Positions 1-5,631 of a DNA stretch of 5,631 nucleotides are shown piece by piece (the stretch's first letter is position 1; each line of letters opens with the position of its first letter). The notes under the pieces are model-generated. The model was not told the DNA's origin and did no database searches. It saw nothing but the letters and a program-made list of their open reading frames with translations. Made by a program: the position numbers and the translations under genes. Source of the stretch: CAYTAP01 sp964435775. Lineage in GTDB: Bacteria > Planctomycetota > Phycisphaerae > Tepidisphaerales > Tepidisphaeraceae. The stretch covers positions 1 through 5,631 of the forward strand of contig CAYTAP010000175.1 of assembly GCA_964435775.1 (NCBI GenBank), read 5' to 3'.

Positions 1-268
1 GGAAGAACTTGCGCGAGCCGCCGACGCGGAAGGAGTAGTCGGGGGCCTTGGTTTGTCCGGCGACCTTGACGCGATCTTCGTGGACGACTTCGCGGTATTG
101 CTCGGCGAAGGCCTGTGTGTTGTCGATGTCCCAGCCGAGCTCGCGCATGAGGGGGTTGATGAAGTCGATGCGGATGAGCGTTTCGTTGTAGTCGGGGGAG
201 CGGATCTGGTCGGATTGCTGAGTAAAGCGATCCACGAGTCGTTTGACGGCATCGGGGGCGTTGGGCAT
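1..268 (-). CDS. Restriction-modification enzyme, N-terminal part (Type IIG/Eco57I-like or adenine-specific DNA methyltransferase), partial
   Basis: Reading the minus strand from an ATG at 268 gives an uninterrupted 89-residue frame that leaves the window at base 1, so only the N-terminus is seen. It contains YNET-LIRIDFINPL (residues 27-40), LGWDIDN (44-50), a YREVVHEDRVKV stretch (58-69), KAPDYSFRVGG (74-84) and RKFF (86-89). From memory, this is the usual opening of large single-chain restriction-modification proteins and related N6-adenine methyltransferases, whose N-terminal domain resembles the HsdR nuclease domain. PD at 76-77 would be the first part of a PD-(D/E)XK site; the expected E-x-K should follow directly after RKFF, beyond the window edge. 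Such enzymes cut foreign DNA and methylate host DNA in the cytoplasm. No Shine-Dalgarno is visible before the ATG. The methyltransferase motifs and target-recognition domain cannot be seen, so exact subtype and intactness are unknown. It is divergent from the aminotransferase gene. Confidence 0.8.
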   Translation of the reverse strand, partial: MPNAPDAVKRLVDRFTQQSDQIRSPDYNETLIRIDFINPLMRELGWDIDNTQAFAEQYREVVHEDRVKVAGQTKAPDYSFRVGGSRKFF

Positions 269-540
269 GGGGGTAAAGGCTAACGGGGATGGGGCGGGGG
301 ATGCAATTGATCGGGATCGACCATCAGAACATCGCACATCAGAACGTCGACGTGTGCGGCCGATGGGCGGTGGCAGTGAATGCGAAGAACAACTGCAGCC
401 TCCGCGCCACGGTTATATTCTCCGAGGCCTTTGGCGTCTGGGCGGCGGGGAAATACGATTCGTCTGAACCCTGAACCCTGAACCCTGATCCTTCGGCATA
501 TCGACGACGGGGAGGGCAGTGGCTACGATTGTTTCATCTT
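269..540. other. Divergent intergenic region between the restriction-modification gene and alaC
   Basis: This 272-base gap separates two divergent genes and should hold both promoters. Short reading frames cross it but have no protein-like composition or family motif. Visible elements are a direct repeat of CATCAGAAC (322-330 and 337-345, period 15), an adjoining 10-bp palindrome ACGTCGACGT (344-353), an isolated AT-rich TATATT (414-419) that could be a -10 element for the plus-strand gene but lacks a good -35 match, and a tandem CTGAACC repeat (464-488, listed separately). GGAGGG at 511-516 is the only Shine-Dalgarno-like sequence, but it sits 24 bases before the alaC ATG. No promoter can be assigned with confidence. 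Confidence 0.4.
464..488. repeat. Tandem heptamer repeat (CTGAACC)
   Basis: Three perfect head-to-tail copies of the 7-mer CTGAACC (464-470, 471-477, 478-484) are followed by a partial fourth (CTGA, 485-488). The array lies about 50 bases before the alaC start codon. It may be a replication-slippage microsatellite or one copy of a dispersed intergenic repeat family; the window alone cannot tell. No function is assigned. Confidence 0.85.
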
Positions 541-1761
541 ATGAACACTGAACCTTTCAAAGTGGATGTTTCCTCGCGGATTTCGCGGTTGCCGCCGTAT
601 TTGTTCGGGCGGATCAACAAGATGAAGTACGAGAAGCGGGTGGCGGGGATCGACATCATCGATCTGGGGATGGGGAACCCGACCGATCCAACGCCGGAAT
701 CGGTGGTGCAAAAGCTGGCCGATGCGGCGCATGATCCGCGGAACCACCGGTACTCGGTGAGCAACGGGGTGGCCGGGTTGCGGCGGGAAGTCGTCAAGAA
801 ATATCAGCGGCAGTATGGGGTGACGCTCGATCCGGAGACGGAGGTCATTGCGACGATTGGGTCGAAGGAGGGGTTCAGCCATTTGTGTCTGGCGCTCCTG
901 GGGCCGGGGGATACGATCGTGGTGGGGGACCCGGCGTTTCCAATTCATATTTACGCGCCGGCGATGGCCGGGGCGAACGTCATTCGCGTGCCGCTGGGGA
1001 ATGACGCGGCGTTTCTGGAGCGGATTGAAAAAGTCTTCACGGAGCTGTACCCCAAGCCCAAGCTGCTCATCCTGAATTATCCGCACAATCCGACCGCGAT
1101 GACGGTCGATGCGGGATTCTGGGATCAGACGATTGCGGTGTGCCGGCGACATGGGGTGATGATTATCAGCGACTTCGCCTATGGCGAGGTTTGTTATGAC
1201 GGGTACAAGGCGCCGAGCTTTTTGTCGGCGCCGGGGGCCAAGGAGATCGGCGTGGAGTTCACGACGATGTCCAAGAGCTACAACATGGCCGGTTGGCGCT
1301 GCGGGTTTTGCGCGGGCAACGCGGAGATGGTCAAGGCGCTGGCGACGATCAAGGGGTATTACGACTACGGGATGTTCGCGCCGATTCAGATCGCGGGGAT
1401 CATCGCCATGCGCGAGCACCCCGATTTCCCGGCTGAACAGGCGGCGATTTATGAACACCGGCGCGATGTCGTCTGCCAGGGGCTGGACAAGCTGGGATGG
1501 AGCTATGACAAGCCGCGGGCGAGCATGTTCGTCTGGGCGAAGGTGAGCAAGAAGCATCTCGCGGGGCGCGGGACGATTGATTTCTGCCTGGACATGATGG
1601 ATGCGGCGGAGGTGGCGCTGTCGCCAGGGCGGGCATTTGGCGAAGGCGGCGAGGAGTTTGTGCGTATCGCGGTTGTAGAGAATGAGCATCGTCTGAAGCA
1701 GGCGATGCGCAATCTGGATCGGGCGCTGAATCCGCGGAAGGCGAAAGTCAAAGCGGGATGA
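541..1761 (+). CDS. alaC: AlaC-type alanine (glutamate-pyruvate) aminotransferase, PLP-dependent class I/II
   Basis: This 406-residue protein is a complete fold-type I aminotransferase, predicted to interconvert pyruvate plus glutamate with alanine plus 2-oxoglutarate in the cytoplasm. Visible landmarks: RLPPYLFG near residue 17, LGMGNPTD (about 39-46), GSKEG (107-111, cofactor phosphate region), HNPTA with Asn183, SDFAY with Asp211 (pairs with the pyridine nitrogen) and Tyr214, SKSYNMAGWR with Schiff-base Lys245 and Arg253, KASMFVWAK-like RASMFVWAK near 325, SPG (361-363) and FVRIA with substrate-carboxylate Arg375. The sequence follows Escherichia coli AlaC, as I remember it, along its whole length, including the N-terminus. 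The ATG at 541 is chosen because it puts RLPPY where AlaC has it. An in-frame TTG at 529, 12 bases after GGAGGG (511-516), would add four residues (410 in total) and cannot be excluded. Related LL-diaminopimelate and aspartate aminotransferases are the main alternatives. Glycine is often coded by GGG. It appears monocistronic, with 421 bases before the next gene. Confidence 0.9.
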   Translation: MNTEPFKVDVSSRISRLPPYLFGRINKMKYEKRVAGIDIIDLGMGNPTDPTPESVVQKLADAAHDPRNHRYSVSNGVAGLRREVVKKYQRQYGVTLDPETEVIATIGSKEGFSHLCLALLGPGDTIVVGDPAFPIHIYAPAMAGANVIRVPLGNDAAFLERIEKVFTELYPKPKLLILNYPHNPTAMTVDAGFWDQTIAVCRRHGVMIISDFAYGEVCYDGYKAPSFLSAPGAKEIGVEFTTMSKSYNMAGWRCGFCAGNAEMVKALATIKGYYDYGMFAPIQIAGIIAMREHPDFPAEQAAIYEHRRDVVCQGLDKLGWSYDKPRASMFVWAKVSKKHLAGRGTIDFCLDMMDAAEVALSPGRAFGEGGEEFVRIAVVENEHRLKQAMRNLDRALNPRKAKVKAG

Positions 1762-1768
1762 TAGGCGA

Positions 1769-1787
1769 CGACTTTGGGCAAAAGTCG
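1769..1787 (+). terminator. Possible alaC terminator hairpin
   Basis: CGACTTT (1769-1775) and AAAGTCG (1781-1787) form a perfect 7-bp stem around the 5-base loop GGGCA, starting 8 bases after the alaC stop codon. The position suits a terminator. There is no T-run after it and the stem is only moderately GC-rich, so intrinsic termination is doubtful. It could also be an mRNA 3'-end stabilising hairpin. Confidence 0.3.
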
Positions 1788-1821
1788 AGCGTGCGTCGTT
1801 ATGCCACAGCGCACAAGTTTT

Positions 1822-1850
1822 GACAGAAGCGCCTTAGCGCGTAATCTGTC
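1822..1850. other. Two-part stem-loop downstream of alaC
   Basis: GACAGA (1822-1827) pairs with TCTGTC (1845-1850), and inside it GCGC (1829-1832) pairs with GCGC (1837-1840) around the loop CTTA, leaving an asymmetric internal loop (1 base against 4). A stem with an internal loop is more RNA-like than a simple DNA operator, but no known RNA family is recognised. No T-tract follows, so it is not a classical terminator. Confidence 0.35.
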
Positions 1851-1894
1851 GCCACGTCGAGTCTGGTTGGGCGGTTGATTGCGACCAACGGTAA

Positions 1895-1912
1895 GATGTT
1901 CACCTGAACATC
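1895..1912. promoter_or_regulatory. 18-bp perfect dyad, candidate operator
   Basis: GATGTTCACCTGAACATC is a perfect inverted repeat with 8-bp arms around a central CC. It lies 271 bases before the actA start and 133 bases after the alaC stop. The length, symmetry and tiny spacer are typical of a binding site for a dimeric helix-turn-helix repressor and unsuited to an RNA hairpin, since a 2-base loop cannot close without opening the stem. The core is TGTTC-N4-GAACA. From memory, that matches the LexA box format described for Verrucomicrobia. Neither neighbouring gene is an SOS gene, so the regulator is unassigned. Confidence 0.35.
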
Positions 1913-2182
1913 GCACGTGATGGGTTGAACTTTCGGCGGCCATGACTTGCCGCGACGCTGGCGAACGGTTACTTTCCGCGCCGGTGCAGCCGGGGTGGCG
2001 GTGTGGCCGATAATAAGCGTTCGGTATCCATTCGATGGTCGCCTGGGTTTGGCGACACGAATAACCAGTCTGTGAACAAGACAACGACGGCCGCGATTTG
2101 AAGCGGATGGTGTAACCGACGGGCGATGTTCCATGTCACCGGTCGATTTGATCGAATAGTCCCTTAACCGCACTCGAGACTT

Positions 2183-2878
2183 ATGGCGGAAGCTCAGTCA
2201 CGGTTCGTATTTCCTCGTTGGGCCAACTTTCTGCTGCCCATCCTGGTTATTGTTGCGATCGGCTCCAACATCTATGTGCCCCTGCTCTTTGGGTTCGGCG
2301 CCTCGCCGGAGACCAAGGACGTCGGGTATGCCCCGGTGCAGCCGGTGCCCTATTCGCATGCGTTGCACGTCGGGCAGCTTGGGCTGGATTGCCGGTACTG
2401 TCATACGGGCGTGGAGCAGGCGGCGTTCGCCAACATTCCCGCGACGCAGACCTGCATGAACTGCCACACCCACGTCCGCACCGACAGCCCCAAACTCAAA
2501 CCCATCCGCGACTCCATGGCCACCGGCAAGCCCGTGGAATGGGTGAAGGTGCATGACCTGGGGGATTATGCCTACTTCAACCACAGCGCCCACGTGAACC
2601 ATGGCGTCGGCTGCGTGACCTGCCACGGGCAGGTGGACCGGATGGAGGTCATCCACCAGGCCAAGCCGCTGAGCATGGGGTGGTGCCTGGATTGCCACCG
2701 GAATCCGGAAAAGTTCCTGCGTCCGAAGGACCAGGTGACGAACATGCACTGGAAGCCGGAGATGCAGCCGGGCGAAACGCCGGAGGCGGCGCAGCTGCGG
2801 GTGGGATTGAAGCTGAAGGATGAATATCACATCCACGACAAGCACTACATGCAAAGCTGCTCGACGTGCCACCGATGA
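2183..2878 (+). CDS. actA: Alternative complex III subunit ActA, membrane-anchored pentaheme cytochrome c
   Basis: This complete 231-residue protein has one hydrophobic segment (about residues 14-36, FLLPILVIVAIGSNIYVPLLFGF) that should act as an uncleaved signal anchor, with the rest on the periplasmic side. Five CxxCH heme c sites are visible: 70-74, 91-95, 144-148, 168-172 and 226-230. Extra histidines (such as His59, His62, His134, His137, His140, His158 and His221) can serve as distal ligands. Five hemes, a single anchor, the C-terminus ending SCSTCHR and the adjacent actB identify it as ActA of the quinol-oxidising alternative complex III. ActA is thought to carry electrons from the ActB iron-sulfur clusters and quinol site towards ActE, cytochrome c or an oxidase. 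The ATG at 2183 keeps the charged MAEAQSR start just before the anchor; only a weak GAG (2176-2178) precedes it. It is the first gene of the apparent act operon. Related multiheme NrfH/Cyt c7-type proteins are less likely given the neighbour. Confidence 0.93.
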   Translation: MAEAQSRFVFPRWANFLLPILVIVAIGSNIYVPLLFGFGASPETKDVGYAPVQPVPYSHALHVGQLGLDCRYCHTGVEQAAFANIPATQTCMNCHTHVRTDSPKLKPIRDSMATGKPVEWVKVHDLGDYAYFNHSAHVNHGVGCVTCHGQVDRMEVIHQAKPLSMGWCLDCHRNPEKFLRPKDQVTNMHWKPEMQPGETPEAAQLRVGLKLKDEYHIHDKHYMQSCSTCHR

Positions 2879-2955
2879 TTTCGGATGGTTTGAAAAAGCG
2901 TGGTTGGAAATTGTAAGCATACTGGTTCGTGAAACCGGAACCTTTGGAAATCGCA

Positions 2956-5631
2956 ATGGAACAGCGTTCGACAGGTCAGGAATATTGGCGCAGCCTGGAG
3001 CAACTCGCGGACAGTGACGAGATGCGCGAGCAGGTGGATGGCGAGTTTGCCGGATATGATCCGGAAGGGATGCAGTCGTTCTCGCGCCGTCGGTTCATGC
3101 AGATCATGGCCGCGTCGATGGCGCTGGCGGGTCTGACGCTCAACGGATGCCGGCGATGGCCTAAAGAAAGGCTGGCGCCCTATTCGAGCAATCCCGCCGA
3201 GCGGATTCCGGGCGTGGAGGTGCAATACGCCACGAACATGGAGATCGGCGGGATCGCGCAGGCGCTCCTGGCGACGAGCTTCGACGGTCGGCCGATCAAA
3301 CTCGAAGGGAATCCGACGCATCCGTTCGCGCAGGGGATCGACCCGCGGCTGGGGGCATCCGATGCATTCGCGCAAGCGAGTGTTTTGGAGTTGTATGACC
3401 CCGAGCGCAGCCGGTTTGTGCTGGATCGCAGCGGGGGCAAGGCGTCCAAGAGCGATTGGAAGCAGTTTCTTGCCTCGCTCAAGCCGCGACTGGATGCGGC
3501 GGCCTCGACCCAGGGCGCGGGCCTTGCGATTTTGAGCGAAATCACGGACAGCCCCAGCGTCGCCTACATGAAGAAGGCCTTTCTCAAGGCATATCCCAAG
3601 GCCGCGTGGTTTGATTACAGCCCGGTCAATCGAGACAACGAAACCGCGGGTTTGAAGCAGGCGTATGGCCAGCCGCTTCGCCCGTTCATTCACCTGGACA
3701 GCGCATCGGTTGTGGCCCTTTTCGATGCCGATCTGCTCGGCACGCATCCGGCGCACATTCGTTATGGGATTGACTGGGCGCGTCGCCGCCGGACGGCGGA
3801 TGATGTGAAGAACGCGAAGATGAGCCGCGTTTACATGGCCGAGTCGCGCTTCAGCACGACGGGGTCGGTCGTTGACGAACGGCTGCCGTTGCGGCCGGCG
3901 CGGGCGGCGGCTCTGGTGCAGGCGCTGGCGGCGAAACTGGGGGTCAATGGCGTTGGCGATGCCGGCGTGCTGTCGCCTGGCGAGCAGGCGTTTGTCGATG
4001 CGGCGGCGGCGGACTTGAAAAAAGCCGGCCCTGGCAACGCGGTGGTGGCGGCGGGGGAGTCAATGCCCGCCGAGGTGCATGCGCTGGTCGCCGCGATCAA
4101 CGATGCGATTGGGGCGGTGGGGAAGACGGTCACCTACTTGCAGGAGCCGGTGGCGGATCGCCGCGGATCGGTTGAATCGATCACGGACCTGGCGGGACAG
4201 ATGCAGAGTGGGGCGGTGCAGTCGCTGGTGATCCTGGGAGGCAACCCGGCATATGATGCCCCGGCGGACCTGGATTTCGCCAAGAAGCTTTCGGCGGTTC
4301 CGTTCACCGCGCATCTTTCGATCTACGCGGACGAAACGTCCAAACTGTGCACCTGGCACGTTCCACATGCCCATTATCTTGAAAGCTGGGGCGATGCCCG
4401 GGCGTGGGATGGAAGCGTTGGTGTGCGTCAGCCGCTGATTCTGCCGCTGTTCGGCGGGAAATCGCCGATCGAGCTGCTGGCGGTTGTCGCGGGTGACAAG
4501 ATGACCGATGGGGAGGCGATCGTTCGTCGAACCTTTGAAGCGTATCTTGACAAGGGTGATTTTGACCGGCAGTTCCGCATCGTGCTGCACGATGGATTGC
4601 TTGTGGGCAGCGCCTCGCCGGAAGTGAAGCCGACGGCCGTGTTGAAAGCCGCCTCCATCACGCCGGCCGCCTCGGCGGGCAAGGGGATGGACATTCGATT
4701 TGTCGCCGACGCAAGCACCTATGATGGGCGTTATGCCAACAATGCCTGGCTCCAGGAAATGCCCGACCCGCTGACCAAGCTGACGTGGGACAACGCGGCG
4801 TTGCTTTCCAAGACCGACGCCGATGCGCTGTCGGTGACCAATGGCGACATGATCAGCATCACGGTCGGCGGGCGAACGCTCGAGATCGCGGTTTACATCA
4901 TGCCGGGGCAGCCGATCGGCGTCGTCGGGTTGCCGCTGGGGTATGGGCGTGAGGCGGGCAGCCACATCGGCATTGGATTGGGCTTCAACACCTACACGCT
5001 GCGAACCGCTGGTTCGATGAATCACGCCGCCGGCGCCGAGGTGCGCAAGACCGGCGCGAGCTATCAGTTGGCGATGACGCAATCGCACTTCCTCATTGAC
5101 AAGATCGGCACCGACGCGCGAACCGTTCGGCTTGGTGAAAAGCACAAGAGCGGCTTGATCATCCACGAGGCGTCGTTCGCCGAGTACCAGGCGAATCCCG
5201 GCGTTTTCACGAGTGAACCCGGCCGGGTCAGCCTTCAGCTTTACAATCCGCCGGCCAAGTTCAACACGCCACACGCGTGGGGGATGTCGGTGGACATGAA
5301 CGCGTGCATCGGGTGCAACGCGTGCGTGGTCGCCTGCCAGGCGGAGAACAACATTCCCGTCGTCGGCAAGGACATGGTCGTGCGGAATCGCGAGATGCAG
5401 TGGCTTCGGATCGACCGTTACTTCAAGGGCGATCGCGACGACCCCAATCCGCAGGTCGTGTATCAGCCGATGATGTGCCAGCAGTGCGAGAACGCGCCGT
5501 GCGAGCAGGTTTGTCCGGTGGGCGCGACGATGCACGACACCGAGGGCTTGAACGTCATGGTGTACAACCGGTGCATCGGCACGCGGTATTGCTCGAACAA
5601 CTGCCCGTACAAGGTGCGCCGCTTCAACTAC
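2956..5631 (+). CDS. actB: Alternative complex III subunit ActB, Tat-exported molybdopterin-oxidoreductase-like/iron-sulfur protein, C-terminus cut by window edge
   Basis: The frame is open for 892 residues to the last base of the window; family members are roughly 1,000 residues, so the last part is missing. Start ATG 2956 follows a weak GGAAA (2946-2950), 77 bases after actA. Residues 1-42 (EYWRSLEQLAD...) match the extended Tat domain of MoCo/4Fe-4S proteins. The twin-arginine motif SRRRFMQ is at 43-49, followed by a short hydrophobic stretch and a lipobox-like LNGC with Cys65, a possible lipid anchor. The B1 part (about 85-770) resembles molybdopterin oxidoreductases (VILGGNPAYD; HYLESWGD at 473-480) but lacks an N-terminal cysteine cluster, as expected for ActB, which binds no molybdenum. 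The B2 ferredoxin-like part has C784-C787-C790-C794, C841-C844-C849-C853 and C873-T876-C879-C883. Thr876 replaces a cysteine, suggesting the [3Fe-4S] cluster. The fourth cysteine group lies beyond the edge. ActB passes electrons from quinol to the ActA hemes. Confidence 0.93.
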   Translation, partial: MEQRSTGQEYWRSLEQLADSDEMREQVDGEFAGYDPEGMQSFSRRRFMQIMAASMALAGLTLNGCRRWPKERLAPYSSNPAERIPGVEVQYATNMEIGGIAQALLATSFDGRPIKLEGNPTHPFAQGIDPRLGASDAFAQASVLELYDPERSRFVLDRSGGKASKSDWKQFLASLKPRLDAAASTQGAGLAILSEITDSPSVAYMKKAFLKAYPKAAWFDYSPVNRDNETAGLKQAYGQPLRPFIHLDSASVVALFDADLLGTHPAHIRYGIDWARRRRTADDVKNAKMSRVYMAESRFSTTGSVVDERLPLRPARAAALVQALAAKLGVNGVGDAGVLSPGEQAFVDAAAADLKKAGPGNAVVAAGESMPAEVHALVAAINDAIGAVGKTVTYLQEPVADRRGSVESITDLAGQMQSGAVQSLVILGGNPAYDAPADLDFAKKLSAVPFTAHLSIYADETSKLCTWHVPHAHYLESWGDARAWDGSVGVRQPLILPLFGGKSPIELLAVVAGDKMTDGEAIVRRTFEAYLDKGDFDRQFRIVLHDGLLVGSASPEVKPTAVLKAASITPAASAGKGMDIRFVADASTYDGRYANNAWLQEMPDPLTKLTWDNAALLSKTDADALSVTNGDMISITVGGRTLEIAVYIMPGQPIGVVGLPLGYGREAGSHIGIGLGFNTYTLRTAGSMNHAAGAEVRKTGASYQLAMTQSHFLIDKIGTDARTVRLGEKHKSGLIIHEASFAEYQANPGVFTSEPGRVSLQLYNPPAKFNTPHAWGMSVDMNACIGCNACVVACQAENNIPVVGKDMVVRNREMQWLRIDRYFKGDRDDPNPQVVYQPMMCQQCENAPCEQVCPVGATMHDTEGLNVMVYNRCIGTRYCSNNCPYKVRRFNY

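Larger units (their letters stand above)
1762..2182. other. 421-base noncoding region upstream of actA with several inverted repeats
   Basis: No reading frame here on either strand has family motifs or a protein-like composition. The minus-strand frames crossing it are rich in Arg, Pro and Ser and run into the antisense of alaC. The sequence looks less GC-biased and less codon-like than the flanking genes. It holds at least four small perfect inverted repeats: 1769-1787, 1822-1850, 1895-1912 (listed separately) and GTCGCC/GGCGAC at 2038-2043/2051-2056 with a 7-base loop. The actA promoter should lie here, but no convincing -35/-10 pair is seen; GATAAT at 2009-2014 has no partner. It is probably a long leader or regulatory region for the act operon plus the alaC 3' end; an unrecognised small RNA is possible. 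Confidence 0.5.

Noticed and set aside
53..283. 76-residue plus-strand frame at the left edge
   Set aside because: It is Asp/Val/Gly-rich and antisense to the restriction-modification N-terminus, which has clear family motifs.
523..1689. 388-residue open frame on the minus strand opposite alaC
   Set aside because: It is Arg-, His- and Pro-rich with no family motif and is antisense to a clear aminotransferase; it is a by-product of GC-rich codon use.
2009..2014. GATAAT as a -10 element for actA
   Set aside because: No -35-like sequence lies at 16-18 bases, and it would leave a leader of more than 160 bases; not enough to call a promoter.
1799..2173. 124-residue minus-strand frame filling most of the alaC-actA gap
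   Set aside because: Its composition is not protein-like, it has no recognisable motif or ribosome site, and several inverted repeats run through it; treated as noncoding.
2922..2938. Small hairpin CTGGTT/AACCGG between actA and actB
   Set aside because: The stem is six pairs with one wobble and no T-tract; it is too weak to claim as a terminator or attenuator between two genes of one complex.
2198..2956. 252-residue minus-strand frame opposite actA
   Set aside because: The opposite strand encodes five ordered CxxCH motifs and a membrane anchor; the antisense product is repetitive His/Val/Gly without motifs.
4060..5535. 491-residue open frame on the minus strand opposite actB, and a similar 303-residue frame at 2845-3756
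   Set aside because: Both have low-complexity His/Arg/Asp/Val composition and no recognisable domain, and they lie antisense to a strongly conserved ActB sequence.

Overview
This is a GC-rich bacterial window holding four protein genes: two complete and two cut by the window edges. No rRNA, tRNA, CRISPR array or insertion sequence was seen. The gene content (a cytochrome-c-rich alternative complex III locus with the extended-Tat form of ActB), the G-rich codon use (many GGG glycine codons in the aminotransferase) and the poor Shine-Dalgarno sites suggest a Planctomycetota-like bacterium, possibly of the Phycisphaerae. This placement is an inference, because no marker gene is present. Verrucomicrobiota, Acidobacteriota or another ACIII-bearing phylum are alternatives.

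Layout from left to right: (1) positions 268 to 1, minus strand: the first 89 residues of a restriction-modification enzyme (Type IIG/Eco57I-like, or a methyltransferase with a Type I R-subunit-like N-terminus), running off the left edge. (2) Positions 269-540: a divergent intergenic region with a tandem CTGAACC heptamer repeat. (3) Positions 541-1761, plus strand: a complete PLP-dependent class I/II aminotransferase of the AlaC (glutamate-pyruvate) type. (4) Positions 1762-2182: a 421-base stretch without a convincing gene but with several small perfect inverted repeats, one an 18-bp dyad that looks like an operator. (5) Positions 2183-2878: actA, a membrane-anchored pentaheme cytochrome c. 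(6) From 2956 to the right edge: actB, the large iron-sulfur subunit of the same complex, open at the end.

actA and actB lie 77 bases apart in the same direction and are almost certainly the first two genes of an act (alternative complex III) operon, whose actC-F genes would lie to the right. ACIII is a quinol:electron-acceptor oxidoreductase that replaces the cytochrome bc1 complex and passes electrons to cytochrome c or directly to a terminal oxidase. The aminotransferase and the restriction-modification gene have no evident functional tie to it.

Nothing here amounts to a clearly undescribed system. The points most worth a second look are the hairpin-bearing leader before actA with its 18-bp dyad, the combined extended-Tat and lipobox-like N-terminus of ActB, and the restriction-modification gene truncated by the left edge.
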